From Prorocentrum cordatum (Eukaryota; Sar; Dinophyceae; Prorocentrales; Prorocentraceae), in NCBI GenBank assembly GCA_963575745.1, contig CAUYUJ010017849.1, positions 541,423 through 605,422 of the forward strand: DNA of 64,000 nucleotides. The letters run 5' to 3'. Within the stretch, counting starts at the first letter, position 1; each line of letters begins with the position of its first letter. The position numbers and the translations under genes are program-made. Of the stretch, positions 20,102 through 29,408 are shown in pieces. A model generated the notes under the pieces. It was not told the DNA's origin and made no database searches. It saw only the letters and a list, made by a program, of their open reading frames with translations.

Positions 20102-21602
20102 TCATGACCACAGTCTCTGCAGCGCTCTCGGCGTCCGTGGGCATCGTCTCTGGTTCTCGAGCTGAAGGCTCGTCCCGTCTGCGACTGTCAAGAATTTCCT
20201 CTTCCAACACCCTATCGTCGTCAGCACTCCCACCTGTCGCCACAATACTGCTGCCATGGGGGGAGCAATGGGGTGCGCGGTGGTGGCCGACGGCCCCGGC
20301 GACTGGCAATGTGATAGCTTGAGCTCGAGCCGCCGCAGGTTGAGCCCCAACCGCTCGAGCATCAACAGATAGCGCCCTCGAGATACTGTTGTCAGGGAGG
20401 GAGCAATGGGATATGAGGTGTTGGCCGACAGCCCCGGCGACTGGCAATGTGATAGCTTGAGCTCGCGCCACGCGCTGATAGGAATGAGGAGCTGTACCTC
20501 GACTGTCCAACTGGGGGGCGGGCGGCTGACGAAAGTCCTCGGGGTTGCAGAAGTGCCCAGGGAGTTGGCTGGTCGTTGCATCGCCGTCGGCGCCGAACAG
20601 TCCGCTTGGGGCGTCCCAAGCTGCAGGATCGCGCAGAGCTGCTGTCTCGCTGGGAGCTCCTCGGGCTGAAGGCCCATTCTCTGCGTGCGCAGTGCTGTCA
20701 ACTCCAGGAAAGGCGGCGGGCGCGCGGCGACCCCCGTCTTCGCTCGTGGCCACGTGCCCAGCGGCGCCCCCGACAACCATTGGTGCCGCCTCCGACTCTC
20801 GAGCTGAAGGCTCTTCACCTCTGTGGTTGCTCGATGTGTCCGCCACAGGTTGAACCCCAACCGCTTGACGCTGATAGGAAAGAGGAGCTGTAGGAACGCC
20901 AGTCTGCCTGTCTCTGACGCACGATACACCGTCCCTTCCAGGATGCACGTCCGCAGCGTCCCTGGAACGCTGAGCTCTCGACCCCATCTCAACGCCCTGG
21001 ACCCCAGAGCTCTCGACCCCATCGCCGCGTCCAGGACCCCTGAGCCTGCCAGGTGTGTGGCAGCTAACGGCTGCGCCGGCAGTGGAAGAAACTACAGAGA
21101 AGCACGTGCCGTCGTCTGAAGTGACTCCAGGTGGGCAGCTAACGGCTGCACCGGCGGTGGAAGAAACTCCAGGGAAGCACGCGCTGTCGTATCTCCCAGG
21201 ACCCACAACCGAAGCGTCATCGAGTCCCTGAGCTCTCGACCCCATCCCAACACCCAGGACCCCGGAGCTCTCGACCCCGTCTCTGAGTCCAGGAGCCAGG
21301 AGACCGCCAGGTGTGCGCCCGGCGGGGACCCCTTCGCCGCCATCCACAAGGGACACTCCAGGTTGGCAGCTAGCGGCTGCATCCACGTCCGCCGGCGGGG
21401 CGCCGGTGGCAGCGGCAGCAGCGGCAGCGGCGGCGGTGCCGCCGGCCAGCGCGCCGTCCGCCGTCCGCCACGCCAGGTCCAGCCCCGCGGGAGCCCCCGC
21501 CCGCGCGCCGTCCGCCGCCGCCGCCGCCGCAGGGCCGGTGGCGGCGGCAGCAGCGGCAGCGGCGGCGGAACCGCCGGCCAGCACGCCGCCCGCCGCCGCC
21601 AC
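19629..21602 (-). CDS. Repetitive protein frame, 657 codons
   Basis: The longest open frame of this block. It begins in an Ala-rich, trinucleotide-like stretch, passes the GAGCTCTCGACCCC and GCAGCTAACGGCTGC repeats as VESSGV and VSSTAGAAVSC motifs, then enters hairpin-array sequence (HAENGPSARGAPSETA, CNPEDFRQPPAPQLDSRG). It overlaps the 473-codon frame in a different phase, so at least one shift or intron separates them. Function unknown. Confidence 0.3.
   Translation of the reverse strand: MAAAGGVLAGGSAAAAAAAAATGPAAAAAADGARAGAPAGLDLAWRTADGALAGGTAAAAAAAAATGAPPADVDAAASCQPGVSLVDGGEGVPAGRTPGGLLAPGLRDGVESSGVLGVGMGSRAQGLDDASVVGPGRYDSACFPGVSSTAGAAVSCPPGVTSDDGTCFSVVSSTAGAAVSCHTPGRLRGPGRGDGVESSGVQGVEMGSRAQRSRDAADVHPGRDGVSCVRDRQTGVPTAPLSYQRQAVGVQPVADTSSNHRGEEPSARESEAAPMVVGGAAGHVATSEDGGRRAPAAFPGVDSTAHAENGPSARGAPSETAALRDPAAWDAPSGLFGADGDATTSQLPGHFCNPEDFRQPPAPQLDSRGTAPHSYQRVARAQAITLPVAGAVGQHLISHCSLPDNSISRALSVDARAVGAQPAAARAQAITLPVAGAVGHHRAPHCSPHGSSIVATGGSADDDRVLEEEILDSRRRDEPSAREPETMPTDAESAAETVVMSDGCILEDRPRSLSNEGGRPVLEAAQWGGSVDDGWVDRAHSDHVPDPHPIGSRPHSADHPPLDAPSAAGHVAAGGDGSRRAPAALPGVDSTAHEGNGPSARGAPSGTAASNDPAAWGALCGLFGADGDATTSQLPGHSCNPEDFRQPPAPPVGQSRM
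20945..21385. repeat. Short direct repeats GAGCTCTCGACCCC and a ~74-bp unit
   Basis: GAGCTCTCGACCCCRTC occurs at least four times. GCAGCTAACGGCTGC followed by a GGAAGAAACT-type stretch occurs near 21060 and 21134, and GCAGCTAGCGGCTGC near 21367. These are again perfect hairpins (GCAGC/GCTGC), with different loops from the main family. Confidence 0.65.
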
Positions 21603-22207
21603 CGCCGGCGAGGCGCCAGCAGCGGCAGCGGCGGCAGCAGCAGCAGCGGCGGCCGCGGCAGCCAGGGCCGGGCCCCCACCCCGCCCAGCGCCGGGCCGGC
21701 CAAAGCAAGGCCAGCCCGCAGGCCGCCGGCGGCCGCCGCCGCCGGCGAAGCGCCAGTCGCGGCAGCAGCGGCAGCAGCGGCAGCAGCGGCGGCCGCCGCC
21801 AAGGGCCCCACCGCCCAGGGCGGCAGCGAGAGAAGCGGCCTCGAGGCCGGCCGAGGCCGCCGCCGCCAGCGGCCCGCGGGAGGCGGCCGCGGCGGCAGCA
21901 GCCGGAGCAGCGGCGGCCAGAGGACCAGAAGGGGAAGGCCGCCGCCGGCCGCCGCCGCCGCCAGGCCGCCGGGGGCGGCAGCGGCCACGGGCCGGGCCCC
22001 GGCCGGACCAGGGCAGGCCGCGCCGGCGGGGCCGCCGTCGCCAGCCGCCGCCGGCGTGCCGGCCTCAGGGCGAGAGGCGGCGGCCGCGGCAGCAGCAGCA
22101 GGACCGGCCGCCGGGGCCAGGCCGGGCGGGGCCCAGCGGGCGGCCGCCGCCAGCCGCTGGCGCCGGCGCAAGGCAGCGCCGGACAGCGCCGCGCCGGTGG
22201 CGGACAT
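21092..22207 (-). CDS. Ala/Pro/Arg-rich protein downstream of relic spliced leaders
   Basis: The first ATG after the tandem spliced-leader relics (22230-22293) opens a 371-codon frame starting MSATGAALSGAALRRRQRLA. Most of it is Ala, Pro, Gly and Arg encoded by extremely GC-rich, trinucleotide-like DNA in which other frames are also open. The leader relics 23-86 bp upstream are the reason to prefer this start. The C-terminal part runs into the 74-bp repeats. It may be a decayed retrocopy rather than a working gene. Confidence 0.4.
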   Translation of the reverse strand: MSATGAALSGAALRRRQRLAAAARWAPPGLAPAAGPAAAAAAAASRPEAGTPAAAGDGGPAGAACPGPAGARPVAAAAPGGLAAAAAGGGLPLLVLWPPLLRLLPPRPPPAGRWRRRPRPASRPLLSLPPWAVGPLAAAAAAAAAAAAAATGASPAAAAAGGLRAGLALAGPALGGVGARPWLPRPPLLLLPPLPLLAPRRRWRRRAACWPAVPPPLPLLPPPPALRRRRRRTARGRGLPRGWTWRGGRRTARWPAAPPPLPLLPLPPAPRRRTWMQPLAANLECPLWMAAKGSPPGAHLAVSWLLDSETGSRAPGSWVLGWGRELRDSMTLRLWVLGDTTARASLEFLPPPVQPLAAHLESLQTTARASL

Positions 22208-22229
22208 GCGCGCGGCCCGGGCGCCGCAC

Positions 22230-22293
22230 CTGAACCAGGGGCGGGCTCGAGCCGAGACGGCTTGAGCCAGGGGGCTTGAGCCAGAGGCTACGG
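22230..22293 (-). other. Tandem relic dinoflagellate spliced leaders (about four)
   Basis: Read on the minus strand the order is CCGTAGCCTCTGGCTCAAG (22275-22293), CCCCCTGGCTCAAG (22261-22274), CCGTCTCGGCTCGAG (22246-22260) and CCCGCCCCTGGTTCAG (22230-22245). The functional leader ends GCCATTTTGGCTCAAG. The outer copy is the most complete and the inner ones are cut at the leader's internal AG, as known for mRNAs re-integrated more than once. Confidence 0.75.
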
Positions 22294-22450
22294 ACAAGTG
22301 AGGATACGCGAAGCGTCAAGAATTCAAAACGGCCCAAAGATGGCGCAAAGTTGCCGCAATACACGCCCCGAAAGGGCTGCAAGACGCCTCAAAAAGAAAC
22401 CTTGACGGCTCAACTGGCCCAAGGATGGCCAGAATACGTGACCCAAGAGT

Positions 22451-22990
22451 TCACAAAAGGGCCCTTCTTCGTCCATCCACAACTTCTCCTCCTCGTCCCC
22501 TTCTTCCTCCTCCTCTCCTACCTCCTCCCTCCTTACCCTCCTGCTTATCCTTCTCCATATCCTCCTTCTCCTCCTCTTCATCTTTCTCCTGCTCCTCCCT
22601 CTCCTCCTTCACCCCCTCGGCACCCAGGTCAGCGGCAGAGGCCACAAGGCCTCCGCCGCGAACCTGCTTCGAGCGGGCGCTCTTCAGCGCAGCTGCGGCT
22701 GCGGTTGCGCGGGGTGCCCACGTGTCCCGCTTGTCTCCGATCCTACTTCGCACCTTCCTCGGGGGCGCGCAAACATGTATTAGCGATTCATGGATTTGGC
22801 GCGCGGTCGCTAAATCCATGGATCGGGGGAGAGGCCCTCCCCAAAAATCTGGCTGGTGTCGCCTCGTTCGGCGGCGAAAATCATAGTTTTTACCTAACAG
22901 CGAAGACTGATAGGTTTCCAATGGTCTCAAAAGAGAGCATCTTGACTCCTCAGGGGGGTCTGGGCAGATGCCGGACGGGTGCCGGGGAGA
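22451..22990 (-). CDS. Possible exon, basic then acidic protein of unknown function
   Basis: Part of a longer frame; only this portion lies outside the minisatellite. It reads as ordinary protein (NYDFRRRTRRHQPDFWGGPL, ATARQIHESLIHVCAPPRKV) and ends in a Glu/Lys/Gly-rich tail encoded by the polypyrimidine tract. No family recognised, and the start is undefined. Confidence 0.25.
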   Translation of the reverse strand, partial: SPRHPSGICPDPPEESRCSLLRPLETYQSSLLGKNYDFRRRTRRHQPDFWGGPLPRSMDLATARQIHESLIHVCAPPRKVRSRIGDKRDTWAPRATAAAAALKSARSKQVRGGGLVASAADLGAEGVKEEREEQEKDEEEEKEDMEKDKQEGKEGGGRRGGGRRGRGGEVVDGRRRALL

Positions 22991-23021
22991 ATCCGCGGAA
23001 GTCGTTTTAAGCAAACCGTTA

Positions 23022-23390
23022 CACACTTCGTGGTCGTCGAGGTCCCAGAACTCCACTCCCGGGCCACATTCTGAATGCCCGGAACCAACTGTAGGCCACT
23101 TCGTGCTCTTCGAGTTCCCAGAACTCAAATTCCCGGGCCACATTTTGAGTGCCCGGAGCCAACTGTAGGCCACTTCGTGGTCTTCGAGTTTCCAGAACTC
23201 CATTCCCGGGCCACATTTTGAATACCCGGAGCCAACTGTAGGCCACTTCGTGGTCTTCGAGATTCCAGAACTGCATTCCTGGGCATGATATTGAATGCCC
23301 GGAGCCAACTGTAGGCCACTTCGTGTTCTTCGAGTTCCCAGAACTCCATTCCCGAGCCACATGTTGAATGCTGAGGCAGGCTGATGCTGA
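23022..23390. repeat. 73-74 bp minisatellite, five copies
   Basis: CCACTTCGTG recurs at about 23022, 23096, 23170, 23243 and 23316. Each unit carries CCAGAACTCCATTCCCGGGCC and GGAGCCAACTGTAGG. The period is not a multiple of three, so the open frame over it is incidental. Confidence 0.9.
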
Positions 23391-24752
23391 GGCTGAGGCA
23401 GAGGCAGGCTGAGGCTGAGGGCGAGGCTGAAGGCAGACTGAGGCGGAGGCTGAAGCAGGCTGAGGCTGAGGCTGAGGCAGGCTGAGGCAGGCTGAGGCTG
23501 AGGCTGAGGCAGGCTGAGGCTGAGGCAGGCTGAGGCTGGGGCTGAGGCTGATGCAGGCTGAGGCTGATGCTGATGCAGGCTGAGGCTCATGCAGGCTGAG
23601 GCTGAGGCCGAGGCTGAAGGCAGACTGAGGCTGAGGCTGAAGCAGGCTGAGGCTGAGGCTGAGGCAGGCTGAGGCTGAGGCTGAGGCAGGCTGATGCTGA
23701 GGCAGGCTGAGGCTGAGGCTGAGGCTGATGCAGGGTGAGACTGAGGCAGGCTGTGGCTGAGGCCGAGGCTAAAGGCAGGCTGAGGCTGAGGCTGAAGCAG
23801 GGTGAGGCTGAGGCAGAGGCAGGCTGAGGCTGAGGCTGAGGCAGGCTGCTGCTGAGGCAGGCTGAGGCTGAGGCTGAGGCTGATGCAGGCTGAGGCTGAG
23901 GCAGCCTGAGGCTGAGGCTGAGGCTGATGCAGGCTGAGGCTGAAGGCAGACTGAGGCTGAGGCTAAAGTAGGCTGAGGCTGAGGCTGAGGCAGGCTGAGG
24001 CTGAGGCTGAGGCAGGCTGATGCTGAGGCAGGCTGAGGCTGAGGCTGAGGCTGATGCAGGCTGAGGCTGAGGCAGGCTGAGGCTGAGGCCGAGGCTGAAG
24101 GCAGACTGAGGCTGAGGCTGAAGCAGGCTGAGGCTGAGGCTGAGGCAGGCTGAGGCTGAGGCTGAGGGCTGAGGCTGAGGCAGGCTGAGGCTGAGGCTGC
24201 AGGCTGAGGCTGAGGCAGGCTGAGGCTGAGGCCGAGGCTGAAGGCAGACTGAGGCTGAGGCTGAAGCAGGCTGAGGCTGAGGCTGAGGCAGGCTGAGGCT
24301 GAGGCTGAGGCAGGCTGAGGCTGAGGCAGGCTGAGGCTGAGGCTGAGGAGGCAGGCTGAGGCAGGCTGAGGCAGACTGAGCTGAGGCTGAAGCTGGCTGA
24401 GGCTGAGGCTGAGGCAGGCTGAGGCTGAGGCTGAGGCAGGCTGATGCTGAGGCAGGCTGAGGCTGAGGCTGAGGCTGAGGCTGATGCAGGCTGAGGCTGA
24501 GGCAGGCTGAGGCTGAGGCCGACGGCTGAGGCTGAGGCAGGCTGAGGCTGAGGCAGAGGCAGGCTGAGGCTGAGGCTGAGGCTGAGGCTGAGCTGAGGCT
24601 GAGGCAGGCTGAGGCTGAGGCTGAGGCTGAGGCCGAGGCTGAAGGCAGACTGAGCTGAGGCTGAAGCAGGCTGAGGCTGAGGCTGAGGCAGGCTGAGGCT
24701 GAGGCAGGCTGAGGCTGAGGCTGAGGCAGGCTGAGGCTGAGGCTGTGACTGC
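23380..24752. repeat. (GGCTGA)n hexanucleotide satellite with higher-order variants
   Basis: About 1.37 kb of GGCTGAGGCTGAGGCA-type repeats, with GATGCTGAGG and GAGGCTGAAGGCAGACTGA variants recurring at longer intervals. The minus-strand Ser/Leu/Gln/Pro frame over it is a product of the repeat. Confidence 0.95.
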
Positions 24753-25000
24753 GACTGCCGTTGCCACTGCGACTCTCATCGCGACTGCGACTACGACTGC
24801 GAGAACAGCAGAATTCTACAACTGGATTATCATCTGAATCTTAAGGGGAATGCTTCCAGATATGCTCCTACACATCGCTGTTAGGTTGCTTTGCCGGGAT
24901 AATATACTGAAAACGGGACCCGTCGCTAATACACGCCCCCTTAATCCATATCTGCGATCGTCTGACTTCCTCCGCCTCCTCCTGCTCCTTAGCCTCCAGG
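24753..25000. other. Unique segment between satellites
   Basis: Less biased sequence including GATAATATACTGAAAACGGG. On the minus strand it closes a frame with RRSQIWIKGACISDGSRFQY, which looks like protein but cannot be assigned. Confidence 0.3.
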
Positions 25001-25310
25001 CTCCTCCTGTTTCTCGTGCCCGACCTGCTGCTGCTCGCCCTCCTGCTCCTTCTCCCCCTCCCCGGTGTGTGGACGAAGCAACGGACCAGGGGCGTGCACT
25101 CCTCCTGCTTACCTTCGCCGTCCTCACAGTCGTCCCTCCTCCATCTCCGTCCCACTCTTCCCCTTTGCCCTCCTCCTCCTCGAGCCATCACCATCACCAT
25201 CCTCACCCTGATCGGCATCCTCATTCTCCGCCACACCCTCTGTATCCTCCTCCTCCTCCTCCTGAACCTCCTTCTCCTCCTCCTCCTCCTACCCTTCCTC
25301 CTCCTCATCG
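25000..25310. repeat. Polypyrimidine tract (CTCCTC-rich)
   Basis: C/T-rich on the plus strand, leading into the (CAT) array. Confidence 0.7.
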
Positions 25311-25326
25311 TCATCATCATAATCAG

Positions 25327-25386
<60 letters not shown>

Positions 25387-25488
25387 AATCATCATCATCA
25401 TCATCATCATCAGCATCATCAGCATCAGCATCAGCATCAACATCAGCATCATAATCAGCATCAGCATCATAATCATCATAATCATCAT

Positions 25489-25547
<59 letters not shown>

Positions 25548-25665
25548 GTATCATCATCATCAGCATCAGCATCAGCACTAGCATCAGCATCAGCATCAGC
25601 ATCACCATCAGCATCAGCATCATCATCATCCTCATCCTCATCATCATCATCACCATGATAACCAT
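25310..25665. repeat. (CAT)n microsatellite with CAG/CAA variants
   Basis: Almost pure ATC/CAT trinucleotides. Both strands are open in several frames for this reason only. Confidence 0.95.
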
Positions 25666-25779
25666 CAGCATCATTCTCCTCACCCTCCTCGTCCCCCGCC
25701 CCCTCCCCACTGGCCCAGACACCTCCTGGAACAGCCTACATCGACATTCGGCACCCCTTGACTAAGCCTCCCACCTCCC

Positions 25780-26280
25780 ATTACTCATCCCCTTCCTCCT
25801 GCCCGCGTCTTCTTCTCTTCTCACTACCTGTCCTGCCCCTTCTCGTCCCCCTGCTCCCCCTGCTCCCCTCGTGTTCCTCCTCCTCCTCCTCCTCCTCCTC
25901 CTCCTCCTCCTCCTCCTCCTCCTCCCCCATCCTTCTCCTCTTCCCCTCCTCCTCGGGCCCTCCCCGGGGCAGCAGCTCTCCAGGGCTCTGGGGCGCGCCT
26001 GGCCGCTCAGCTGAGGCGACCGCCGTCTCAGAGACAACCGAGGAGTCCGCGGTCTCCCTGCCAGTGGCGGTGACTGTTTCTACTGCTTCTCCTCTCCTCC
26101 TCCTCCTCCTCCTCCTCCTCCTCCTCCTCCTCCTCCTCCTCCTTATCGTCCTTCTCGGCTTGCTCGTCATGCTGGTCACTCCTCCTCTTCCTCCTCCTGC
26201 AACCTCTAAAACTAGACGCGCTGGCCGCTCTCCGCGGGGGCTGGGGTCGGGGGGCAGGAGTGCTTGAGGGCGTGACAAAA
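25780..26280. repeat. (CTC)n tracts around a short unique core
   Basis: CTC/CCT runs at about 25870-25930 and 26095-26145 surround about 160 bp of ordinary sequence. A minus-strand frame of 165 codons crosses everything as Arg and Glu runs with a core GRETADSSVVSETAVASAER. It could be part of a gene, but I cannot show it. Confidence 0.5.
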
Positions 26281-26400
26281 AGCGCCCTGTCTGTTCCAGG
26301 ATCTCAGGGGGTCTAGGTTTCGGGGGGGAGACTGAAAAAAGGGAGACCAGGACAAAGGAGATGGACAGTTCTTGGGAGCCGTGAGGGGTGAAGTGTATTC

Positions 26401-26595
26401 TTGGAGTTTCTCAAGGGTTCTAGGACCTCAGAGAGGAGAACGAAGGAGGGAGATGGGAAGGAGCAGAAAGATGAGGAGGGCGCGTCGCTGAAGGAGGAGG
26501 ACGTCGTCCACAGGATACTGGAGCACGTATGCCGAAGATATGCTGAATCGACCAGGGGGACGAACAACATAATGGGCTGGCCGCTCAGAGGTTGA
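26401..26595 (+). CDS. Short hypothetical frame
   Basis: 64 codons from an ATG, with a Lys/Glu-rich start and an ordinary C-terminal part (EDVVHRILEHVCRRYAESTR). No family recognised. It may be an exon remnant. Confidence 0.2.
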   Translation: MEFLKGSRTSERRTKEGDGKEQKDEEGASLKEEDVVHRILEHVCRRYAESTRGTNNIMGWPLRG

Positions 26596-26689
26596 AGTCG
26601 TGGTTTGGGGAGCCCAGGGCAGAAAGACTGGGGTGCTGGGGTGTCAGACCCGGAGCAGGAGTCGGAGGTGGCTCGAGGGTACCCCTAAA

Positions 26690-27027
26690 TGGCCGAAGAG
26701 CTGCCCCGGGAGGCCCCAAGAGGCCCCCAAGAGGCCCCCACAATGCCCTCGCGAGGCTCCCCAGAGACCCCCACGAGGCTTCCAGAGGCCAGCCAGCGGC
26801 ACAAAAGGCGCCTCCAGAGGCCCCCCAGGACTGCCAAGAGACCCCCCACGACGCCGCACGAGGTCTCCAAGAGCCTCTCGAAACAACTCCGAAGAGAGGC
26901 AGATTCCTCATCCATCTGTTCCTCTCCATTCAACTCCCTCCTCCCCCTCAATCTCTCCCTCCTCCTCCGCCTCCTCCCTCTCACTCCTCCTCCTCCTCCT
27001 CCTCCTCCTCATCATCATCATCATCAG

Positions 27028-27126
<99 letters not shown>

Positions 27127-27272
27127 CTTCCTCCTCATGCTCCTCCTCCGATTCCTCCTCCATCCTCCCCCTCTTGGGGTACGACGTTTTACGCAGCCTC
27201 TTATACCAGTGCATGTTCCTCCACTTCCCTGATCAGGGCAACTCGTCTGGGCATCACTTCTGGATGGGCTGG
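26690..27272. repeat. Composite repeat, locus 2: CCAAGAGG array, CTC/CAT tract, conserved tail
   Basis: CCCCAAGAGG-type units run from about 26690 to 26890, a CTC tract and a long (CAT) array from about 26925 to 27170, and the conserved 59-nt tail lies at 27214-27272. Order and tail match locus 1 at 7565-8228. Confidence 0.65.
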
Positions 27273-27309
27273 TGGAGTTGCGCGAAGCATCTAGAATTCA
27301 AGCTGTGAT

Positions 27310-28640
27310 CATCTAGCCCACAAACTGAAAGATTCCGCGGCCGTTCGCCCAAGAAGAGATGCCGCAGGACACAAAACCGTCGGTCCGAAACCACACCATG
27401 CGACTACGCCAGAGTCAACGGATAACGGAAAGTATGGAGGACGGGACCGAATACCCCAAATGCAAATAAACGCACGAGTCTCCTTCGAATACTCCCTTGA
27501 ACGCCACCTTTCGGGTGATGATGCGGTCTGGCGGTGGGACGTGTACCATGTTCGGTTTGCGATGGCCTTGCACTGGATGGGTCACCAATCGAACTAAATG
27601 CCAAGTTCCCCCCTTACATGCTTGCACACATGGTTCCTACTGGTTTCGGGTCTTCGCTTGGAGCCCACCCGCGATCGCCTCGTGCCTGCCCCGTGTGCTG
27701 GATGGCAGTTCTGGGTTTGCGCCCAGTCCCCGCTCACCGTCGCCTCGTGGTCACCTGGTGGCCGGCCCAGGCTCTGGCGGGCGCTTCCGGATGTCCGCCC
27801 AGCGCCCGTCCGTGGCCGTCTCGGACTCTCGCCAGGTGCCCACCTGTGGCTGCCAAATGGCCGCCTTGCGCGCTGGCTGGCGGCTGCGAAGCTTTTCGCC
27901 AAGTGACCGCCCGTGGCCGCCTCGCGCGCTGCCTGGCGCTCCAATGGTGCCGTGTGGATTGCGCCCCACAGGTGTCACCGCGTATGCTCCCCGTGTCCTA
28001 ATAAGAATAGGGTTCTCCACCCCCCTCTCCCCCCCTCCCCCCAGGAACTAATCGGTGTCCCTCCACATCTGGCTTCCATGATTATTATGCACGGTCGTTA
28101 ATCCGAAGTATCAAGTGATAGCATGCCAGCCAGGCCAGTATCGACCCCTCCCGGTCAGCTCCTGCGAAAGATACGATGCGGCGCATAGGCGTTGATCTGA
28201 GAAAACCGTTGTGCATCAATCCTCAACAAACTGACCCGTCCGGGCTACATGCGCGCCCCCCGTGCGCGCATGTCAAAATCATGCAAAATCCCTCATGGAC
28301 TTCGCACCGGTTCAAAACACAGCGGTTCAAGAGCTAGCAACAAAATGTCGAATGTCTGCGCGCGCACTCGCTGAAACCATGAACAAACCATGTGTTCTTC
28401 CTTCATTCGAGCAGGGACCGACCGTCCTGGCATTCCTGTAGGCCTCCCGCGAAGTGTTCGTGGAACCCAAACATGTTCCGATAACAAAAACCGTGTTCTT
28501 AGAACGTGAGCCCGATGGGTCAAAGCAGGACAGCCCCAGCCAGAAATGTTCCGAGAACCGTTCGTGCAGACCACAAAAGTTTCTTAGGACACTGTTTGGT
28601 AGGTCTATAGGCACGCCAGGGCGCTTCGCCGCTGCCTGAT
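27310..28640. other. Mixed sequence without a supported gene
   Basis: Between 27660 and 27950 several GCC(C/T)GTGGCCGCCT-like phrases recur loosely. Frames overlap on both strands and none has a recognisable motif. Confidence 0.35.
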
Positions 28641-28664
28641 TCATGCCAAATGAGACCACGCGGG

Positions 28665-28950
28665 CCACACGCGCGCGCGCGTGTCGATCACATCCCACAG
28701 CCCCACAACTGATGGGCCTGTTTTCCACCACCACCACCACCATAGGTTGGAGGGGGAGGGGGTCCTCCTCCACCTCCTCCTCCTCGTCCTCCTCCTTCTC
28801 CTCGTCCGCCTCCTCCTCGTCCTCCTCCTCTTTCCCCAACTCCAACTTATGGTGGTGGTAGTGGTGGAGGAAAACAAGCCCATCTCACAACCAGTCCGCA
28901 CCCCCCAACTTTGCCAAACAACACAGTGCTGGACACACGCGCGCGCGCGT
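28665..28950. mobile_element. Foldback element around a polypyrimidine core
   Basis: GATGGGCCTGTTTTCC at 28711-28752 is repeated inverted at 28840-28884, together with a (CCA)n/(TGG)n stretch and TTGGAG. Outside these arms lie (CG)-rich ACACGCGCGCGCG blocks on both sides (about 28670 and 28935). The core is CTCCTC-rich. Confidence 0.65.
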
Positions 28951-29079
28951 CGAGCTCCCTCCAGAAGCAGTGGGTTTCGTTGCATTTCCACACAAACGCG
29001 CCCAACAACCAAGAAAAGACACAGACGCGTCGAACATTTAACACTTCTGCGTTCGGACTTCCTCATCATTCTCACTAGC

Positions 29080-29345
29080 GTCTCCGTCATCATCATCGCC
29101 GCCGTCATCATTGCTATTGCCGTCGCCATCGTCATCGTAATCGTCGTGGTCATCATCGCCAGCGCCATCATCACCGTCACCTTCACCATCGTCATCACTG
29201 ATATCGTCACCGTTGTCATCATCGCTGCCGCCGTAGCCACCACCATCATCGTCCCCCTCCTCCTCATCATCATCGACATCAAAATCATCGACATGATCAT
29301 GATCATGATCAGGATCATGATCATGATCATCGTCATCACCATCAC

Positions 29346-29408
<63 letters not shown>

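Larger units (their letters stand above)
10881..20813. repeat. Family of ~40 short hairpins, NNN-GC-TGAAG-GC-N'N'N'
   Basis: A 15-nt inverted repeat with a TGAAG or TGAGG loop recurs throughout. Stems include CGAGC/GCTCG (12095, 12176, 14255, 14305, 14336, 18709, 18789, 19160, 19533, 19583, 19614, 20158), CGGGC/GCCCG or GGGC/GCCC (12363, 14522, 18976, 19801, 20662), GCGGC/GCCGC (11133, 11257, 13297, 13421), ACGGC/GCCGT (10881, 12999), CTGGC/GCCAG (11722, 13886) and GCAGC/GCTGC (12546, 14705). The outer three pairs change together. A few copies have decayed (12145, 19117). On the minus strand the same bases often encode Pro-Ser-Ala. Confidence 0.75.

Noticed and set aside
21313-22265. Plus-strand Ala/Arg/Pro frames of about 300 codons
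   Set aside because: The DNA is nearly pure G+C trinucleotide-like repeat, open in most frames. The leader relics point to the minus strand.
24868-25722. Met-, His- and Ile-rich frames over (CAT) arrays, here and at 26600, 29000, 52300 and 53200
   Set aside because: They are direct translations of microsatellites.
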